From Bradyrhizobium cajani (GTDB lineage: Bacteria > Pseudomonadota > Alphaproteobacteria > Rhizobiales > Xanthobacteraceae): 64,000 nucleotides of DNA. Under the pieces are notes generated by a model, which searched no databases, had not been told where the DNA came from, and worked only from the letters and a program-made list of their open reading frames with translations. Of this stretch, positions 1 to 8,303 are shown piece by piece; position 1 is the first letter of the stretch; each line of letters starts with the position of its first letter. The stretch spans positions 62,001 through 126,000 of the forward strand of contig NZ_WQNE01000016.1 in NCBI RefSeq assembly GCF_009759665.1, written 5' to 3'. The position numbers were made by a program, and so were the translations under genes.

Positions 1-1058
1 GCGACGACGCGGGAGAGATCCTTGGGGTCCTTGACGTCCTTGCCGTCGAACTTGACGACGACGTCGCCCGGCTCGATGCCGGCGGGCTTGGCCGGGCCCT
101 TGTCGTCGACGCCGGCAACCAGCGCGCCGCGCGCCGGCTTGATGCTGAGGCTTTCGGCGATCTCGTCGGTGACGCTCTGGATGCGCACGCCGAGCCAGCC
201 GCGACGCAATTCGCCGAACTGGCGGAGCTGGTCGACGACGCCGGCGACCGTCTTCGACGGCACCGCGAAGCCGATGCCGATCGAGCCGCCCGAGGGCGAT
301 ATGATCAGCGTGTTGACGCCGATGACTTCGCCTTCGAGGTTGAACAGCGGGCCGCCCGAATTGCCGCGATTGATGGCGGCGTCGGTCTGGATGTAGCTGT
401 CATACGGCCCCGAGGAGATGTCGCGGTTCTTGGCCGAGACGATGCCGGCCGTCACGGTGCCGCCGAGGCTGAAGGGGTTACCGATCGCCACCACCCAATC
501 GCCCAGGCGCAGCTTGTCGGAGTCGCCGAACTTCACCGCGACCAGCGGCTTGGTCGGCTTGAACTTGAGCACGGCGAGATCGGTCTTCTTGTCGACGCCG
601 ACCAGCTCGGCCTTGATCTTGGTGCCGTCGTTGAGGATGACGTTGATCTCGTCGGCGTCCGCAATCACGTGGTTGTTGGTGACGGCGACGCCGGCGGTGT
701 CGATGATGAAGCCGCTTCCGAGCGAGTTGGTCTTGCGCGGCGGGTTGTTCTCGCCGCCCTTGCTGCCGCCACCGGGACCCCTGCGGTTCTTGAAGAAGTC
801 GTCGAAGAATTCCTCGAAGGGCGAGCCGGGCGGCAATTGCGGCATGGTGTTGCTGCCGCCGCCCTTGGCCTCGACGGTCTGCGAGGTCGAGATGTTGACG
901 ACCGCGTCGATCACCTTCTCGGCGACGTCCGCGATTCCCTCCGGTCCGCGCGCATGAGCCGGTGTGCCGAACGCGCTGAAAGCACTGACGGCGAGCGCGG
1001 CCAGCCCAAGTCGCGCGCATTGGCGCAAGCGGGTCGGGGCAATGGTGGCAGCGGTCAT
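1..1058 (-). CDS. degP: Periplasmic serine protease DegP/HtrA (Do family), 3' end outside window
   Basis: Trypsin-like periplasmic protease/chaperone that degrades or refolds damaged envelope proteins. Reading down from ATG at 1058 gives an N-terminal signal peptide, a Gln/Gly/Pro-rich linker, then the protease domain with the full catalytic triad: His in NNHVIA, Asp in KTDLAVL and Ser in GNSGGPL. The first PDZ domain follows (RRGWLGVRI to GDVVVKFDG) and the frame is still open at base 1, so the rest of PDZ1 and any PDZ2 are missing only because the window ends. A GGAG Shine-Dalgarno lies 7 nt before the ATG. It sits downstream of hflK-hflC-DUF2065 on the same strand, with a gap of about 140 bp. 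Family assignment is firm; DegP versus DegQ/MucD naming is not resolved. Confidence 0.95.
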   Translation of the reverse strand, partial: MTAATIAPTRLRQCARLGLAALAVSAFSAFGTPAHARGPEGIADVAEKVIDAVVNISTSQTVEAKGGGSNTMPQLPPGSPFEEFFDDFFKNRRGPGGGSKGGENNPPRKTNSLGSGFIIDTAGVAVTNNHVIADADEINVILNDGTKIKAELVGVDKKTDLAVLKFKPTKPLVAVKFGDSDKLRLGDWVVAIGNPFSLGGTVTAGIVSAKNRDISSGPYDSYIQTDAAINRGNSGGPLFNLEGEVIGVNTLIISPSGGSIGIGFAVPSKTVAGVVDQLRQFGELRRGWLGVRIQSVTDEIAESLSIKPARGALVAGVDDKGPAKPAGIEPGDVVVKFDGKDVKDPKDLSRVV

Positions 1059-1202
1059 AGTGATCTCCAGAGGATAAGGATTCGGCGTCCAGACTGCGCT
1101 CGAACGGGGGCACGGCGCAAGCGCGGAGCTTAACGGGCCTCAAGACCCGGATAATACGGCGAAAACCGGTCCTTCGCCTTCACTTTGACGTTGGCGCAAC
1201 GG

Positions 1203-1409
1203 CTAGACCGGACGACGCATAACCCAGATCAGGATCAGGCCGGCTACGGCCGAACCGATCCCGACCGCCCGAAGGATATTGTCCGGCGTGGCGATGGCGC
1301 TCTTCATGGCCTTGCGCATCCAGGCCGGACTTGCAGCGAACATCAAGCCTTCGAGCACGAACAGGATGCCTAGGCCGATGAGGAAGTCGGCGAACGCAAT
1401 GGACCTCAT
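1203..1409 (-). CDS. DUF2065 family small inner-membrane protein
   Basis: A 68-residue protein with two hydrophobic segments (about residues 6-25 and 45-64) separated by a short basic loop containing AWMRKAM, typical of the DUF2065/YjeT family. In E. coli the family member lies beside hflKC, and here it also follows hflC directly (gap about 70 bp), so it is probably co-transcribed. Molecular function is unknown; membrane location is inferred from the hydrophobic segments. Confidence 0.85.
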   Translation of the reverse strand: MRSIAFADFLIGLGILFVLEGLMFAASPAWMRKAMKSAIATPDNILRAVGIGSAVAGLILIWVMRRPV

Positions 1410-1481
1410 CGGATTGGAACTCCCGTTATGCTGTTCTTGTCTGGACGAAGGGCGGCAGGCCTGCTGCCGCCCTTGTCTAGC

Positions 1482-2378
1482 TTACGGCTTCGCCGGCGTC
1501 TCGGTCGCCGACTTGCCCGCCGGGTTACCGAAATACCGGAAGAAATCCGACTCCGGCCGCAGCAGGAAGCGGGTGTCGCTGGCGCGCAGCCCGTTCTCGT
1601 AGGCCGTCATCGACCGGTAGAAGGCGAAGAAGTCGGCGTCCTTGCCGTAGGCCTCGGCGAACAGGCGGTTGCGCTCGGCATCGCCGGCGCCGCGGGTCTG
1701 CTCGCCCTGCGAATTGGCTTCCGCGATGATCACGGTCGCCTCGCGGTCGGCCTTGGACTTGATCTCCTGGGCCTTCTGGCCGCCCTGCGCACGGAACTCC
1801 GCAGCTTCGCGCTCGCGCTCGGTCTTCATCCGCAGATAGACCGCCTGGCTGTTCTGCTCGGGCAGATCGGCGCGCCGGATCCGGACGTCGACGACCTGGA
1901 TGCCGTAGCCGTCGGCCTCGCGATCGAGCTGGTCGCGGATGCGCAGCATCAGCTTCTCGCGGTCGTCGCGCACCACATTGATGAACGTGACCTCGCCGAG
2001 CACGCGGCGCAGTGCCGCGTTCAGGAGCGTTGTGAGCTGGATGTTGGCGGCCTGGATCGAACCGACGCTCTGATAGAAGCGCAGCGCGTCCTTGATGCGG
2101 TAGCGCGCGAAGGCGTCGACCACGAGCCGCTTCTGGTCGGACGCGATCGCTTCCTGCGACGGGTTCTCGAGGTCGAGGATCCGCTTGTCGATGTTGATCA
2201 CCGAATTCCACGGCGCCTTGAAATGCAGGCCGGGCACGGTGACGACGTCGACCGGCTTGCCGAACTGGAGCACGATGGTCTGCTCGGTCTGCTGCACCGT
2301 GAACAGCGACATGTAGCCGACGATCACGACGAGCAGAAGGGCGAGCAGCGTGACGATACCTGTGACCGGAGACCTCAT
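1482..2378 (-). CDS. hflC: HflC, SPFH/band-7 membrane protein (FtsH modulator)
   Basis: A 298-residue SPFH (band 7) protein with one N-terminal membrane anchor (residues 7-28) followed by the prohibitin-like domain (VQQTEQTIVLQFGKP...). The C-terminal half is a charged coiled coil. HflC assembles with HflK into a large periplasm-facing cage around the FtsH protease and modulates its activity (known for the E. coli complex). The start codon overlaps the hflK stop (ATGA, bases 2375-2378), so translation is probably coupled. The C-terminus continues well past the coiled coil in a short polar tail. Confidence 0.95.
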   Translation of the reverse strand: MRSPVTGIVTLLALLLVVIVGYMSLFTVQQTEQTIVLQFGKPVDVVTVPGLHFKAPWNSVINIDKRILDLENPSQEAIASDQKRLVVDAFARYRIKDALRFYQSVGSIQAANIQLTTLLNAALRRVLGEVTFINVVRDDREKLMLRIRDQLDREADGYGIQVVDVRIRRADLPEQNSQAVYLRMKTEREREAAEFRAQGGQKAQEIKSKADREATVIIAEANSQGEQTRGAGDAERNRLFAEAYGKDADFFAFYRSMTAYENGLRASDTRFLLRPESDFFRYFGNPAGKSATETPAKP

Positions 2379-3517
2379 CGGCTGCCTCCGCTCGACTGCG
2401 GACCGGTCGTAGGCGCCCGCTTGGGCGCCAGTTCGGGAAGCGGCAGATAGGGCACGACGCCCTGGCCCGCGGGGCCGCCGTCATAGACGAGCTTGTCCGC
2501 GCCGCCGAGCACGCGCTCCATCGTCTCAAGATAGATCCGTTCACGCGTCACGTCGGGCGCCTTCTTGTATTCCTCGTAAACCTTCAGGAAGCGCGCGCTC
2601 TGGCCCTTGGCCTCGGCGACCGCCTGCTCCTTGTAGCCTTCGGCGTCCTGCAGGATCTTGGCCGCGCGTCCACGCGCCTGCGGAACCACCTGGTTGGCGT
2701 AGGTCTGCGCTTCGTTCTGCAACTGCTCCAGATTGGCTCGAGCGGCCTGCACGTCGCGGAAGGCGTCGATCACCTGCGCCGGCGGATCGACCTTCTGCAT
2801 CTGCACCTGGGTGATGAGAATGCCCGCGCCGTAGCTGTCGAGGGTCCTCTGGATCAGCTCCTGCACGCCCTGCTCGATCGTGTTGCGGGCGCCGGTCAGG
2901 ATCGGCTGGATCTGCGAACGGCCGATCACCTCGCGCATCGCGCTCTCGGCGACCGCCTTCACGGTGCCTTCCGGGTTCTGGATGTTGAACAGGAAGTCGC
3001 CGACGCCGCCGGCGTCGGGCTTGATGCGCCACAGCACGGTGAAGTCGACATCGACGATGTTCTCGTCACCGGTGAGCATCAGGCTCTCTTCCGGCACGTC
3101 ACGGATGGAGCGGCCACGCCGCGCCGGATCGTCGATCAGCGTCATGCCGATTGAGGTGGTGTTGACGCGCAACGCCTTCGGCAGCAGCACGGTCTCGATC
3201 GGATAGGGCAGATGATAGTTCAGGCCGGGATCCACGGTGCGGACGTGCTTGCCGAAGCGCAGCACGACACCGCGCTCTTCGGACTGCACGCGGAAGAAGC
3301 CCGACAGCAGCCAGAACGCGAGGATGAGCAGAATGATCAGCGTGATGCCGACGCCGGAGAAATAGCCGCCCGGCATGATCTGCTGGAGGCGGTCCTGGCC
3401 GCGCCGCAGAAGATCTTCCAGATCCGGCGGCCTCGGCCCCACCGGTTGCGGGCCTGAGCCCCATGGTCCCTTTGGACCCGAGCCCCATGGGCCACCGCCC
3501 TGATTCTTCCACGGCAT
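2375..3517 (-). CDS. hflK: HflK, SPFH/band-7 membrane protein (FtsH modulator)
   Basis: A 380-residue partner of HflC. The N-terminus is Gly/Pro/Trp-rich (WGSGPKG-type repeats), then a single membrane helix near residues 55-77, the SPFH domain beginning FRVQSEERGVVLRFGK, and a long C-terminal coiled coil with many Gln/Ala residues. The start at 3517 is preferred over an in-frame upstream ATG because GAGGAGA lies at the right distance before MPWKNQGGG, the usual HflK N-terminus. First gene of the hflK-hflC-DUF2065(-degP) cluster. Confidence 0.95.
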   Translation of the reverse strand: MPWKNQGGGPWGSGPKGPWGSGPQPVGPRPPDLEDLLRRGQDRLQQIMPGGYFSGVGITLIILLILAFWLLSGFFRVQSEERGVVLRFGKHVRTVDPGLNYHLPYPIETVLLPKALRVNTTSIGMTLIDDPARRGRSIRDVPEESLMLTGDENIVDVDFTVLWRIKPDAGGVGDFLFNIQNPEGTVKAVAESAMREVIGRSQIQPILTGARNTIEQGVQELIQRTLDSYGAGILITQVQMQKVDPPAQVIDAFRDVQAARANLEQLQNEAQTYANQVVPQARGRAAKILQDAEGYKEQAVAEAKGQSARFLKVYEEYKKAPDVTRERIYLETMERVLGGADKLVYDGGPAGQGVVPYLPLPELAPKRAPTTGPQSSGGSR

Positions 3518-3676
3518 TCGACGTTCTCCTCGGCAGACCGGGACTAGAATTAACCCGGCCCGCATTGTCCGGTCCGGCTTTATAGGGGACCGGCAGGTCC
3601 CTTACAACGCAGCGCTGGCCGCCTTCCGAGCTATGCTCGGGCACGAAAAAGTCAATGTAAACATTGGCGAATGCGG

Positions 3677-4186
3677 TTAATTGGAGACCCGCCGACGATA
3701 TGTCACATAGGAGAAGTCGGAGCTGTCGTCGGGTCCGGCGGGATGACGGATGCGCGCCGTCTCCTCCCATTTCGCCTTGTCGATGTCGAAATGCGTGTCA
3801 CCCTCGGGGCGCGCATGCACTTCGGTGATTTCGAGGCGATCAGCGCGATCGAGCCACTGCCGGTAGATCTCGGCGCCGCCGATCACCGCGATCTCGGCGA
3901 CCGAACGCCGCAGGGCATCGCCACGCGCGACCGCCCCCGCATCCGCAGCTGACGTGGTGACGACGGCACCGACGGCGCGATAGTCCACATCGCGCGTGAT
4001 GACGATATTGGTGCGGCGCGGCAGCGGCCGGCGCAGGGTCTCGAAGGTCTTGCGACCCATGATCACGGGCTTGCCGATCGTGAGCGCCTTGAAGCGCTGC
4101 ATGTCGGATTTCAACCGCCAGGGGATCGCGCCGGCGGCGCCGATGACGCCATTCTCCGCGATCGCCACGACGAAGACGATCTCCAT
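3677..4186 (-). CDS. folA: Dihydrofolate reductase
   Basis: A 169-residue enzyme that reduces dihydrofolate to tetrahydrofolate with NADPH. It contains the N-terminal FVVAIAENGVIG strand, the substrate-binding IPWRLKSDMQRFK segment with Pro-Trp and the acidic Asp, the NADPH-binding GRKTFET motif and the C-terminal VIGGAEIY motif. The ATG at 4186 overlaps the stop of the upstream acetyltransferase by one base (TGATG), so it is translated as the last gene of a thyA-GNAT-folA operon. ThyA makes dihydrofolate while forming dTMP, and FolA regenerates the cofactor, which explains the pairing. Confidence 0.96.
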   Translation of the reverse strand: MEIVFVVAIAENGVIGAAGAIPWRLKSDMQRFKALTIGKPVIMGRKTFETLRRPLPRRTNIVITRDVDYRAVGAVVTTSAADAGAVARGDALRRSVAEIAVIGGAEIYRQWLDRADRLEITEVHARPEGDTHFDIDKAKWEETARIRHPAGPDDSSDFSYVTYRRRVSN

Positions 4187-4671
4187 CAGCTCGTGCTCCC
4201 GGCAAGCCGTGCCAGCGCAGGTCCGGTGACGCGGCACAACGTCCAATCGTCCATCATGACGGCGCCCAGCGATTTGTAGAATGCGATCGACGGCGCGTTC
4301 CAGTCGAGCACCGCCCATTGCAGGCGCGACCAGCCGTTGTCGAGGCATTCCTTCGCGAGATAGACCAGCAGCGCCTTGCCGAGGCCCCTGCCCCGATGCG
4401 ACGGCCGCACATAGAGATCCTCGAGATAAATGCCGTGGCGGCCGCTGAAGGTGGAGAAATTCGCAAACCACACAGCAAAGCCGGCTGGCTCGCCGTTCCA
4501 CTCGGCGATCGCGCAATGGAGTTGCGGCCTCTCGCCGAACAGCGCGCCCGCGATGTCAGCCTCGGTCGCCTCGACCTCGTGCGAGAGCTTTTCGTACGCG
4601 GCGAGCTCGCGGATGAAAGCCAGGACGAGGCCAGCCTCGTCCTGGCGCGCGCGGCGGATGTTGAGCGACAT
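4186..4671 (-). CDS. GNAT acetyltransferase, spermidine/thialysine acetyltransferase-like
   Basis: A 161-residue single-domain GNAT protein. It has the acetyl-CoA pyrophosphate-binding motif RPSHRGRGLGKALL and the segments FSTFSGRHGIYLEDLYVR and WAVLDWNAPSIAFYKSLGA, which resemble the SSAT/thialysine N-acetyltransferase subgroup rather than RimI/RimJ. The substrate is not determinable from sequence; diamine, polyamine or lysine-analogue acetylation is an inference from family resemblance. It starts immediately after the thyA stop (TAG directly followed by ATG) and its own stop overlaps folA, so it is locked into the thymidylate/folate operon, although no metabolic link is obvious. Confidence 0.88.
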   Translation of the reverse strand: MSLNIRRARQDEAGLVLAFIRELAAYEKLSHEVEATEADIAGALFGERPQLHCAIAEWNGEPAGFAVWFANFSTFSGRHGIYLEDLYVRPSHRGRGLGKALLVYLAKECLDNGWSRLQWAVLDWNAPSIAFYKSLGAVMMDDWTLCRVTGPALARLAGSTS

Positions 4672-5466
4672 CTAGACCGCGACTTCCGCCTTGATGTGCG
4701 GATGCGGATCGTAGCCGACGAGCTCGAAATCCTCAAAGCGGAAGGAGAAAATGTCCTTCACGTCAGGATTGATCCGCATCACCGGCAACGGCCGCGGCGT
4801 CCGCGTCAGTTGCAGCCGCGCCTGTTCCAGGTGATTGGAATAGAGATGCGTGTCGCCGAGCGAATGTACGAAGTCGCCGGGCTTCAAGCCCGTGACCTGC
4901 GCGACCATCATCGTGAGCAGCGCATAGGACGCAATATTGAAGGGCACGCCGAGGAAGACGTCGGCGGAGCGCTGATAGAGCTGGCACGACAGCTTGCCGT
5001 TGGCGACATAGAACTGGAACAGCAGGTGGCAGGGCGGCAACGCCATCTTCTCGACGTCGGCCGGATTCCAGGCGGTCACGATCAGCCGGCGCGAGTCCGG
5101 GGTCCGCTTGATCATGTCGACCACGTTCGCGATCTGGTCGATGCTGCGCCCGTCGGCCGCAGGCCAGGAGCGCCATTGATGGCCGTAGACCGGGCCGAGA
5201 TCGCCGTTGGCATCGGCCCACTCGTCCCAGATGGTGACGCCGTTGTCGCGCAGATATTTGATGTTGGTGTCGCCCTTCAGGAACCAGAGCAGCTCATGCA
5301 CGATCGCCTTCAGCGGCAACCGCTTGGTGGTCAGCATCGGGAAGCCGGCGGACAGATTGAAGCGCATCTGGTGGCCGAACACCGAGAGCGTGCCGGTGCC
5401 GGTCCGGTCGGTCTTCTCGGCGCCGTCTGAAAGAATCCGCTCGAGCAGGTCCTGATACTGGTGCAT
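4672..5466 (-). CDS. thyA: Thymidylate synthase
   Basis: A 264-residue enzyme methylating dUMP to dTMP with methylenetetrahydrofolate; length and numbering match E. coli ThyA. The catalytic Cys is residue 146 in ALPPCHLLFQFY, with the preceding arginine pair (SRRL), the folate-binding region near the C-terminus and the invariant terminal KAEVAV. Start at 5466 (MHQYQDLLERIL) is chosen because it gives the exact family length; the in-frame extension upstream has no family character. First gene of the thyA-GNAT-folA operon. Confidence 0.97.
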   Translation of the reverse strand: MHQYQDLLERILSDGAEKTDRTGTGTLSVFGHQMRFNLSAGFPMLTTKRLPLKAIVHELLWFLKGDTNIKYLRDNGVTIWDEWADANGDLGPVYGHQWRSWPAADGRSIDQIANVVDMIKRTPDSRRLIVTAWNPADVEKMALPPCHLLFQFYVANGKLSCQLYQRSADVFLGVPFNIASYALLTMMVAQVTGLKPGDFVHSLGDTHLYSNHLEQARLQLTRTPRPLPVMRINPDVKDIFSFRFEDFELVGYDPHPHIKAEVAV

Positions 5467-5586
5467 GTGCCATAGAGCCTTTGGGGAGGCGGCGAACTTA
5501 ACGGCGCCCCCGGCGCTGCGACAGCGGCGATTCGCTGCCCGCACTGATTATACCCGGAAAAATGAGAGGTCCGGGCGCAAACGACA

Positions 5587-5613
5587 AGGGGCGGAACCCG
5601 GCGTCCCGCCCCT
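5587..5613 (-). terminator. Hairpin downstream of tctC, possible terminator
   Basis: Perfect 8-bp inverted repeat AGGGGCGG/CCGCCCCT with an 11-nt loop, about 25 bp past the tctC stop and before the thyA start. The following minus-strand bases (TTGTCGTTTG) are only moderately T-rich, so it may be a weak or Rho-assisted terminator. Confidence 0.5.
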
Positions 5614-5637
5614 CCCCTATCGGGTTGATCCTGCTGG

Positions 5638-6618
5638 CTAAGTTGCCGGCTTGAGCACCGGGGTCCACTTCGCGATCTCGTTCTTGACGAGGGTGGCCAG
5701 CGCCTCCGGCGTCCGATCCTTGGCGCCCGGGATGACGCTGCCGAGCTCGAGCAGGCGCTTCTTCACGGTCTCGTCGTCGAGCGCCTTGATGGCGGCGGCA
5801 TTCAGGCTTGCAATGATCGCGGGCGAAGTTCCCTTGGGCGCGAAAATCGCGTTCCAGGCCTGGGCCTGGAATGCCGGCAGGCCGGCTTCCGCCGTGGTCG
5901 GTACGTTCGGCAGCGACGGATTGCGCTCGGGCGTTGCGATCGCATAGGCCTTGATGGTGCCGGCGTTGATCTGCGGCACGGCGTTGACGATCTGGTCGCA
6001 CATGTAGTCGACCTGGCCGGCGACCAGCGCATTCATCGCGGGTCCGGTGCCGTTGAAGGGCACGCCGACCGGCTTGATGCCGAGAATGGAGTGCAAGAGC
6101 TCGCACGACACATGCGAGACCGAGCCGACGCCGGCATGCGCCGCGTTCACCTTCTCCACATTCGCCTTCACGTAGGTGACGAACTCCTTCAAATCTTTCG
6201 GCGGGAAATCCTTGCGCGCCAGGATCAGGATCGGCGTGCCTGCGAGCAGCGCGATCGGCTCGAAATCCTTTTCGGGATGATAGGCGAGCTTCGGATAGAG
6301 CGGCACGGAGGCGGCATGCGTGCCCATATGCCCGGTGATGAGCGTATAGCCGTCATTGGCCGCGCGCGCGGCGCGCGTCGTCGCGGTGGTGCCGCCGGCG
6401 CCGACCACGTTCTCGATGATGATGCTTTGCCCCAGCGTCTGGGCCATGTGCGCGGTGACGATGCGCGAGATCACGTCGGTCGGACCGCCGGCCGCGAACG
6501 GTACGATCATGGTGATGCTGCGCGTCGGATAGGTCTGCGCCTCGGCCGGCGCGACAAACGCACACAGCGAGGCGAGCGCTGCGGCACATGCGCCCGTGAG
6601 CGCGCGAATAACGGTCAT
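5638..6618 (-). CDS. tctC: Tripartite tricarboxylate transporter substrate-binding protein (Bug/TctC family)
   Basis: A 326-residue exported solute-binding protein. The signal peptide (about residues 1-27, ending APAEA|Q) is followed by YPTRSITMIVPFAAGGPTD, the standard Bug-family opening that forms the carboxylate-binding pocket, and the conserved GTPILILARKDFPPKDLKEF and SVSHVSCELL segments. It presumably captures a carboxylate for the TctAB membrane pair encoded just upstream on the same strand. A strong intrinsic terminator (6664-6692) stands between tctA and tctC, so tctC may have its own promoter within 6619-6663. Substrate is unknown: Bug proteins bind many carboxylates. Confidence 0.93.
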   Translation of the reverse strand: MTVIRALTGACAAALASLCAFVAPAEAQTYPTRSITMIVPFAAGGPTDVISRIVTAHMAQTLGQSIIIENVVGAGGTTATTRAARAANDGYTLITGHMGTHAASVPLYPKLAYHPEKDFEPIALLAGTPILILARKDFPPKDLKEFVTYVKANVEKVNAAHAGVGSVSHVSCELLHSILGIKPVGVPFNGTGPAMNALVAGQVDYMCDQIVNAVPQINAGTIKAYAIATPERNPSLPNVPTTAEAGLPAFQAQAWNAIFAPKGTSPAIIASLNAAAIKALDDETVKKRLLELGSVIPGAKDRTPEALATLVKNEIAKWTPVLKPAT

Positions 6619-6663
6619 CTCGATCCCTTTGTCGATCTCTTGTCGGCCTATTGGGCCACAAAC

Positions 6664-6692
6664 AAAATGCCGGCCACAAGGGCCGGCATTTT
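6664..6692 (-). terminator. Strong intrinsic terminator between tctA and tctC
   Basis: A perfect 12-bp inverted repeat (AAAATGCCGGCC, 5-nt loop ACAAG, GGCCGGCATTTT). On the minus strand the right arm ends in TTTT and is followed by GTTTGT. It lies about 90 bp after the tctA stop and about 45 bp before the tctC start. Confidence 0.8.
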
Positions 6693-6781
6693 CATTTCAC
6701 GAAGCCGTCACACAAGTCGATTCGACTTCCGAATGCGGCGCGCCGACGCAGGCGCGGCGACGACGCAGGGCGCGTCGCCGC

Positions 6782-8296
6782 TCAGTTCTCGGACTCGGTG
6801 AACACCTCGTCGCGCTTGGCGCGCAGCACCGGCAGCACCGTGAGGATCAACAGGCCCGCCGCGATCGCAAGCAGCACCGCCGACAACGGACGCGTCAGGA
6901 ACACGCTCCAGTCGCCGCGCGAGATCAGCAGCGCGCGGCGCAGGTTCTCTTCCATCAGCGGTCCAAGCACCATGCCGAGCAGCAGCGGAGCCGGCTCGAA
7001 ATCGTGCTTGATCAGCCAGTAGCCGACGAGGCCGAACACGCCCGCGAGGATGACATCGACCGGCGCGTTGTTCACCGAGTAGATGCCGATCGCGCAGAAG
7101 ATCACGATCGAGGGGAACATCAGCCGGTAAGGCACGCGCAGCAGCCGCACCCAGATTCCGACCAGCGGCAGGTTGATGATGATCAGCATCAGGTTGCCGA
7201 TCCACATCGAGGCGATCATGCCCCAAACCAGGTCCGGCTGCTTCTGCATCACCTGCGGACCCGGCACGATGCCGTGGATGGTCATCGCGCCGACCATCAG
7301 CGCCATCACCGCGTTCGGCGGGATGCCGAGGGTGAGCAGCGGGATGAAGGAGGTCTGCGCTGCGGCGTTGTTGGCGCTCTCCGGCCCGGCCACGCCTTCG
7401 ATCGCACCGCGACCGAACCGCGACGGATTCTTGGCGAGCTTCTTCTCGAGCGTATAGGCCGCGAACGACGCGATGACGGCGCCGCCGCCCGGCAGGATGC
7501 CGAGGATCGAGCCGAGCACGGTGCCGCGCAGGATCGGCGGCGTCGAGTCGGCCAGGTCCTTCCTGGTCGGCATCAGGCCGGTGATCTTCTGCTGGACGAG
7601 ATCACGGTTCATCTCGGCGCCGGCGTCGAGGTTGCGGATGATCTCGGCGAAGCCGAACACGCCCATCGCCACCGTCGCAAAGCCGAGACCGTCGGCGAGC
7701 TCGGGAATGTTGAAGGCCATGCGCGAGGCGCCGGTTTCGATGTCCGAGCCGACCATCGACAGCAGCAGGCCGAACACGATCATGGCGATCGCTTTCAGCA
7801 CCGAACCCTTGGCGAGCACCACCGCGAAGATCAGGCCGAGCACCATCAGCGAGAAATATTCGGCCGGACCGAACGCCAGCGCGAGCTTGGTCAGCGGCGC
7901 GCCGAGCACGGCGATGAGCACGGTCGCGACGCAGCCGGCGAAGAACGAGCCGATCGCGGCGATCGCCAGCGCCGGGCCGGCGCGGCCCTGCTTGGCCATC
8001 TGGTGGCCGTCGATGGCGGTGACGACCGATGTCGCCTCGCCTGGTATGTTGACCAGGATCGACGTGGTCGAGCCGCCATACTGGGCGCCGTAATAGATGC
8101 CGGCGAGCATGATCAGCGCGCCGACCGGCGGCAGTCCGAAGGTGATCGGCAGCAGCATCGCCACCGTCGCGATGGTGCCGATGCCTGGCAGAACGCCGAC
8201 CAGGGTGCCGACGAGGGCGCCGATCAGGCACATCAGCAGGTTGATCGGAGAGAACGCGACGGCGAAGCCGTGAGCGAGGTTGGCAAAGATATCCAT
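6782..8296 (-). CDS. tctA: Tripartite tricarboxylate transporter large permease (TctA)
   Basis: A 504-residue integral membrane protein with about 11-12 hydrophobic helices. It has the TctA signature GVLPGIGTIATVAMLLPITFG near the N-terminus and a second Gly/Pro-rich re-entrant motif GSILGILPGGGAVIASFAAY in the middle, as expected for the two pseudo-symmetric halves. The ATG at 8296 is preferred to an adjacent GTG because GAGGG is better spaced. It begins 7 bp after the tctB stop. It forms the sodium- or proton-coupled transport channel with TctB, fed by a TctC binding protein. Confidence 0.93.
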   Translation of the reverse strand: MDIFANLAHGFAVAFSPINLLMCLIGALVGTLVGVLPGIGTIATVAMLLPITFGLPPVGALIMLAGIYYGAQYGGSTTSILVNIPGEATSVVTAIDGHQMAKQGRAGPALAIAAIGSFFAGCVATVLIAVLGAPLTKLALAFGPAEYFSLMVLGLIFAVVLAKGSVLKAIAMIVFGLLLSMVGSDIETGASRMAFNIPELADGLGFATVAMGVFGFAEIIRNLDAGAEMNRDLVQQKITGLMPTRKDLADSTPPILRGTVLGSILGILPGGGAVIASFAAYTLEKKLAKNPSRFGRGAIEGVAGPESANNAAAQTSFIPLLTLGIPPNAVMALMVGAMTIHGIVPGPQVMQKQPDLVWGMIASMWIGNLMLIIINLPLVGIWVRLLRVPYRLMFPSIVIFCAIGIYSVNNAPVDVILAGVFGLVGYWLIKHDFEPAPLLLGMVLGPLMEENLRRALLISRGDWSVFLTRPLSAVLLAIAAGLLILTVLPVLRAKRDEVFTESEN

Positions 8297-8303
8297 CACG
8301 CCC

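Noticed and set aside
3584..3603. Hairpin AGGGGACC/GGTCCCTT between folA and hflK
   Set aside because: Short, with a G-T pair and no T-run in the folA direction; could equally be part of the hflK promoter region.
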